A stretch of DNA of 8,002 nt. It comes from an uncultured Traorella sp. Its GTDB lineage: Bacteria; Bacillota_I; Bacilli_A; Erysipelotrichales; Erysipelotrichaceae. Below, piece after piece: positions 5,708-8,002 of the stretch. The DNA lies in the NCBI GenBank assembly GCA_945938205.1, contig CAMEUL010000065.1, positions 1 through 8,002 on the forward strand, in the 5' to 3' direction. The notes below the pieces were generated by a model, which ran no database searches, was not told the DNA's origin, and was given only the letters and a program-made list of their open reading frames with translations. Position numbers and translations under genes: made by a program. Each line of letters opens with the position of its first letter. Position 1 is the first letter of the stretch.

Positions 5708-6592
5708 TTAATCCTTTCTGTTTCTTGGATGATAGGATGCATAAGCATCCTTGAGTCGTTTATTTTGTACATGAGTATAAATCTGAGTTGTTGAAATATC
5801 GCTATGTCCCAATAGTTCCTGTACACTTCGTAAATCAGCGCCGCCATCCAAAAGATGTGTAGCGAAAGAATGCCGTAGTGAATGTGCACTGATTCTTGGA
5901 TCCAATCCAAGAAGAGCACATCTTTTCTTCAACATCTCGTGAATTTTTTCTCGAGCATAGGGATTTCCTTTTTGATTGAGAAAAAACTCTTTTCTATTGT
6001 GAATGTTTCTCTTTTTTCTGACCTTCTGCAAATACTGATTCAGACGATCAATACAAGATTGATTCATAGGAATCATCCTTTCTTTGTTTCCCTTCCCTTT
6101 GACTCGAAGATACTGATGATTGAGTGAAACCTGGTTGATGGTCAGTTGCGTACATTCACTGACTCGTAAACCGCAACCATAGATGACCTCAAGAATTGCT
6201 ACATGACAAAGTTCTTCATCATCATCATTTTGAAAAGTCAGTAATTTTCTTACGTCTTCAACACTCAAATAGATTGGAAGTTTCTTTTCCTGCTTCCCTG
6301 CTTTTAGATAAATAGCAGGATTAAACAGCTGATAGTTTAATGAAGAATACTCATGAAATCCTTTTATGGACACAATTGCATGATTGATCGAAGCACGTGC
6401 CAGAGAAAGCGAATTGATATACGCAAGAATCATCTCATAGAGAACATTTTCTATCTCATAAATTTCGTTATCTTTCAGATAGCCTATATACCGTCGAAGA
6501 TCACGACTATAGGATTCAATGGTTCTTTTGCTTTTTTGATCGACACTCGTTATATAATGAATATAATTCTCCAAGGCTTCATCAAGACTCAT
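5708..6592 (-). CDS. xerD: Site-specific tyrosine recombinase XerD
   Basis: XerD acts with XerC at dif to resolve chromosome dimers before cell division. The 294-residue product has the standard length and two-domain layout: an N-terminal SAM-like DNA-binding domain at about 1-95 and a catalytic domain at about 105-290. All active-site residues are visible: Arg143 (GCGLRVSE), Lys167 (KGKGNKER), His237 and Arg240 (HSLRH), His263 (LLGHSDI) and the nucleophile Tyr272 (TTQIYTHV). These motifs favour XerD over XerC or phage integrases, although XerC cannot be fully excluded. AAGGAGG at 6600-6606 lies 7 bases before the ATG. It sits 29 bases after spoIIM and 4 bases before deoB, an order shared with B. 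subtilis (ripX-drm), where fur and a small gene come between spoIIM and xerD. A candidate dif site lies about 2.1 kb past its stop codon. Confidence 0.95.
   Translation of the reverse strand: MSLDEALENYIHYITSVDQKSKRTIESYSRDLRRYIGYLKDNEIYEIENVLYEMILAYINSLSLARASINHAIVSIKGFHEYSSLNYQLFNPAIYLKAGKQEKKLPIYLSVEDVRKLLTFQNDDDEELCHVAILEVIYGCGLRVSECTQLTINQVSLNHQYLRVKGKGNKERMIPMNQSCIDRLNQYLQKVRKKRNIHNRKEFFLNQKGNPYAREKIHEMLKKRCALLGLDPRISAHSLRHSFATHLLDGGADLRSVQELLGHSDISTTQIYTHVQNKRLKDAYASYHPRNRKD
5712..5717 (-). promoter_or_regulatory. Ribosome binding site that fixes the deoB start
   Basis: AAAGGA on the - strand, inside the last codons of xerD, lies 8 bases before the ATG at 5703. Together with the family N-terminus it rules out the upstream in-frame starts, which would overlap xerD by up to about 210 bases. 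Confidence 0.75.
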
Positions 6593-6610
6593 TTAAAAAC
6601 CTCCTTAATT

Positions 6611-6626
6611 ATTATATCACATTATA
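6611..6626 (-). promoter_or_regulatory. Two adjacent -10-like boxes ahead of xerD (weak)
   Basis: On the - strand TATAAT occurs at 6626-6621 and again at 6616-6611, the second preceded by TG as in an extended -10. No convincing -35 is found at the right distance for either. Initiation from the second would start inside the ribosome binding site, so only the first is workable. The stretch is AT-rich and chance is a real possibility. Confidence 0.25.
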
Positions 6627-7200
6627 TATGATTAAAGAAACGAATCAGCATGATTATTAATGTTGTTTTTAGATAACTGGAAATAATCGCAGTCAAAACT
6701 GAAAAAATTACATGATTTAAGCTACGATTCATCTCATTTTTAATATTTAGTTTTATACCTTTCAGCCATCCATATAAAATGTGATTACTAAATTCAATGG
6801 AGGCAAGTGCCATGATCACGATTGGTATCATATCCAAAAGAACTTGCGGTACTAGTGTCAGTATTATTCCAAGAATTCCTTTTAATTCATATGTATAGAA
6901 AAACATCATACATGTTAAGCCAATCTGAAAACCTCTTGTAAACAAAAGAAAGGAAATAAGATAGGTACCAACCAAGGATGTTCCAAGCACAAGAATCGCA
7001 CAAATAAAAACCATTTGCTGTGAGAATTGAAACAAAAAGGTTTGGTATAAATCCACTGATTCATTGACAGGTGAAAGAATATGATCCAGTTGATTCAGCT
7101 GCTCACCTTTTAAAAGAAAACCTCCTAAAATACCGGCAAGAATTCCACCGGCGAATAGAGTCAAAATAAAAAGAAGTTGATTTTTCTGATTTGATTTCAT
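6622..7200 (-). CDS. spoIIM: Stage II sporulation protein M
   Basis: SpoIIM is a polytopic membrane protein of the mother cell. With SpoIID and SpoIIP it forms the machinery that remodels septal peptidoglycan and drives forespore engulfment. The 192-residue product has about five hydrophobic segments (roughly 8-30, 63-87, 92-103, 108-138 and 162-187), matching the B. subtilis protein (about 214 residues). Family-like stretches are LISFLLFTRGFQIG near 81-94 and GIILTLVPQVLLDMIPIVIMALASIEFS near 111-138. The ATG at 7200 is the only usable start, because an in-frame stop lies at 7207-7209. There is no Shine-Dalgarno sequence upstream. A CATATAAT motif at 7213-7206 resembles a SigE -10 box, which would fit mother-cell expression. 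It lies 30 bases after the dinB stop and 29 before xerD. Identification rests on topology, local similarity and conserved neighbourhood. Confidence 0.88.
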   Translation of the reverse strand: MKSNQKNQLLFILTLFAGGILAGILGGFLLKGEQLNQLDHILSPVNESVDLYQTFLFQFSQQMVFICAILVLGTSLVGTYLISFLLFTRGFQIGLTCMMFFYTYELKGILGIILTLVPQVLLDMIPIVIMALASIEFSNHILYGWLKGIKLNIKNEMNRSLNHVIFSVLTAIISSYLKTTLIIMLIRFFNHI

Positions 7201-7205
7201 AATGA

Positions 7206-7213
7206 ATTATATG
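7206..7213 (-). promoter_or_regulatory. Possible SigE-type -10 element of spoIIM
   Basis: CATATAAT on the - strand differs at one position from the SigE -10 consensus CATACAnT as I recall it. The region about 14 bases upstream (GTAATTT) is only a partial match to a SigE -35. The start of transcription would fall at or very near the ATG, giving a nearly leaderless mRNA. The same bases also contain a SigA-like TATAAT. Confidence 0.3.
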
Positions 7214-7230
7214 AAACAAGTTCAAAAAAA

Positions 7231-8002
7231 TTACTTCTTTTTCAGTAAGTCGCTTGCATATTTCAGTTGTGGGTGTTCAAAATTCTTATTAAGTTCATCC
7301 AGTAGTTTTTTTGAAGTGATAATTTCAGGTTCAAAAATACTGATTTGCTGTAACATATGATCTCTACTGGTCAATGAACCTAGAGAAATCCCTAAATGTC
7401 GGATTGGTAAATGATCTGTAACATTTTTATCAAATAAGTACAAAGCATGTTCAAACAATACACTTGCTTCATCAGTATAGGAATCCATTGAGTAAGAACG
7501 AACGATTGTTTGAAAATCACTGTAACGAATACTTATAGAAATGCATTTTCCTCTCAGTTTTTCTTCTTTCAAGCGATAAGAGAGCTCATTTGAAAGACGA
7601 AAAAGAATATTTTTGATTTCATCATATTCTTCCACATCCTGATTCATTGTTGTGCTTTGTGAAATAGATTGAAGTGTCGTATTGTAATGCAGTTTGCATG
7701 AATCATTTCCACGAGCATTTTCAATACGCTGCCAAGCATTTTTCCCAAGAATCCTTAAAGCAATAGCTTCATTTTTAGGATCTGCAAGATCCTGAATAGT
7801 TTCAATACCCGCTTCTCTTAAGCGTGGACTGGTCTTTTTACCAATTCCCCACATTTCTTCTATTGGAAGTGGCCAAAGTTTTTTAGGGACTTCCTGTTTT
7901 CTTAATACAGTAATTCCCATAGGCTTATGCATATCGCTTGCCATTTTAGCGAGAAAACGGTTCGGTGCAACTCCAATAGAACAACTAAGACCCAATTCCT
8001 CT
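7231..8002 (-). CDS. dinB: Y-family DNA polymerase (DNA polymerase IV), C-terminal part (5' end outside the window)
   Basis: DinB is an error-prone translesion polymerase. The frame is open to the right edge (codons for E-E-L-G-L-S-C-S-I-G), so a TTG at 7995 is internal and the true start lies beyond the window. About 256 residues are visible. First comes the end of the palm domain (SCSIGVAPNRFLAKMASDMHKP), then the thumb helix-hairpin-helix (PIEEMWGIGKKTSPRLREAGIETIQDL), then the little finger domain with the family-like SISQSTTMNQD and KCISISIRYSDF. A sliding-clamp binding motif, QQISIF, is followed by a 33-residue charged tail, a layout also seen in UvrX-type Firmicute enzymes. The catalytic carboxylates lie upstream and cannot be checked. 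The gene is 30 bases ahead of spoIIM and may be the promoter-proximal member of this operon. DinB versus UvrX subfamily is not settled. Confidence 0.9.
   Translation of the reverse strand, partial: EELGLSCSIGVAPNRFLAKMASDMHKPMGITVLRKQEVPKKLWPLPIEEMWGIGKKTSPRLREAGIETIQDLADPKNEAIALRILGKNAWQRIENARGNDSCKLHYNTTLQSISQSTTMNQDVEEYDEIKNILFRLSNELSYRLKEEKLRGKCISISIRYSDFQTIVRSYSMDSYTDEASVLFEHALYLFDKNVTDHLPIRHLGISLGSLTSRDHMLQQISIFEPEIITSKKLLDELNKNFEHPQLKYASDLLKKK

Noticed and set aside
5704..5919. N-terminal extension of 72 residues on DeoB
   Set aside because: It lies wholly within or just past xerD on the same strand, has no family similarity, and the good start with a ribosome binding site is at 5703.
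7212..7225. TTGAAC as a -35 for the TATAAT ahead of spoIIM
   Set aside because: The spacer would be only 8 bases, too short for a SigA promoter.
1..8002. CRISPR array, tRNA or rRNA genes, insertion sequence or prophage
   Set aside because: No regularly spaced repeats, clover-leaf candidates, transposase or phage structural genes were seen. The single tyrosine recombinase has the length, active-site motifs and neighbours of XerD rather than an integrase.

Overview
The window reads as a low-GC, spore-forming Firmicute. It carries the 3' part of spoIVA and a whole spoIIM, has strong AGGAGG-type ribosome binding sites, and keeps two gene neighbourhoods I recall from Bacillus subtilis (spoIVA-HU and spoIIM..xerD-deoB). 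Protein style suggests an Erysipelotrichia-like gut bacterium, but that placement is an inference and cannot be proven from 8 kb.

Layout: the left arm (1-3548) is entirely on the + strand. It holds the end of spoIVA (spore coat base ATPase), the nucleoid protein HU, a YugP-type membrane zinc peptidase, and a secreted protein of unknown role with two Ig-like repeats. The right arm (3686-8002) is entirely on the - strand, read from the right edge inwards: the 3' part of a Y-family DNA polymerase (dinB), spoIIM, xerD, deoB (phosphopentomutase) and an Mrp/NBP35 ATPase. Spacing in the right arm is tight: 30, 29 and 4 bases, then 11 bases with the mrp RBS overlapping the deoB stop. This suggests one operon ending at a strong intrinsic terminator at 3640-3670.

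The two arms converge on a 137-base gap. Inside it, at 3593-3620, is a 28-bp sequence that closely matches chromosomal dif sites: an 11-bp XerC-type arm, a 6-bp centre and an 11-bp XerD-type arm. The convergent gene orientation is what is expected where the two replichores meet, so this may be the chromosome dimer resolution site and replication terminus. The xerD recombinase gene begins only about 3 kb away. This is the most interesting feature of the window.

Other points worth attention are a DeoB with alanine where a metal-binding aspartate is expected, a spoIIM start with no Shine-Dalgarno sequence but a SigE-like -10 motif next to it, and an inverted repeat that encloses the start region of the secreted protein gene. 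No tRNA, rRNA, CRISPR array, insertion sequence or prophage gene was seen, and there is no gene-free stretch longer than 300 bases.
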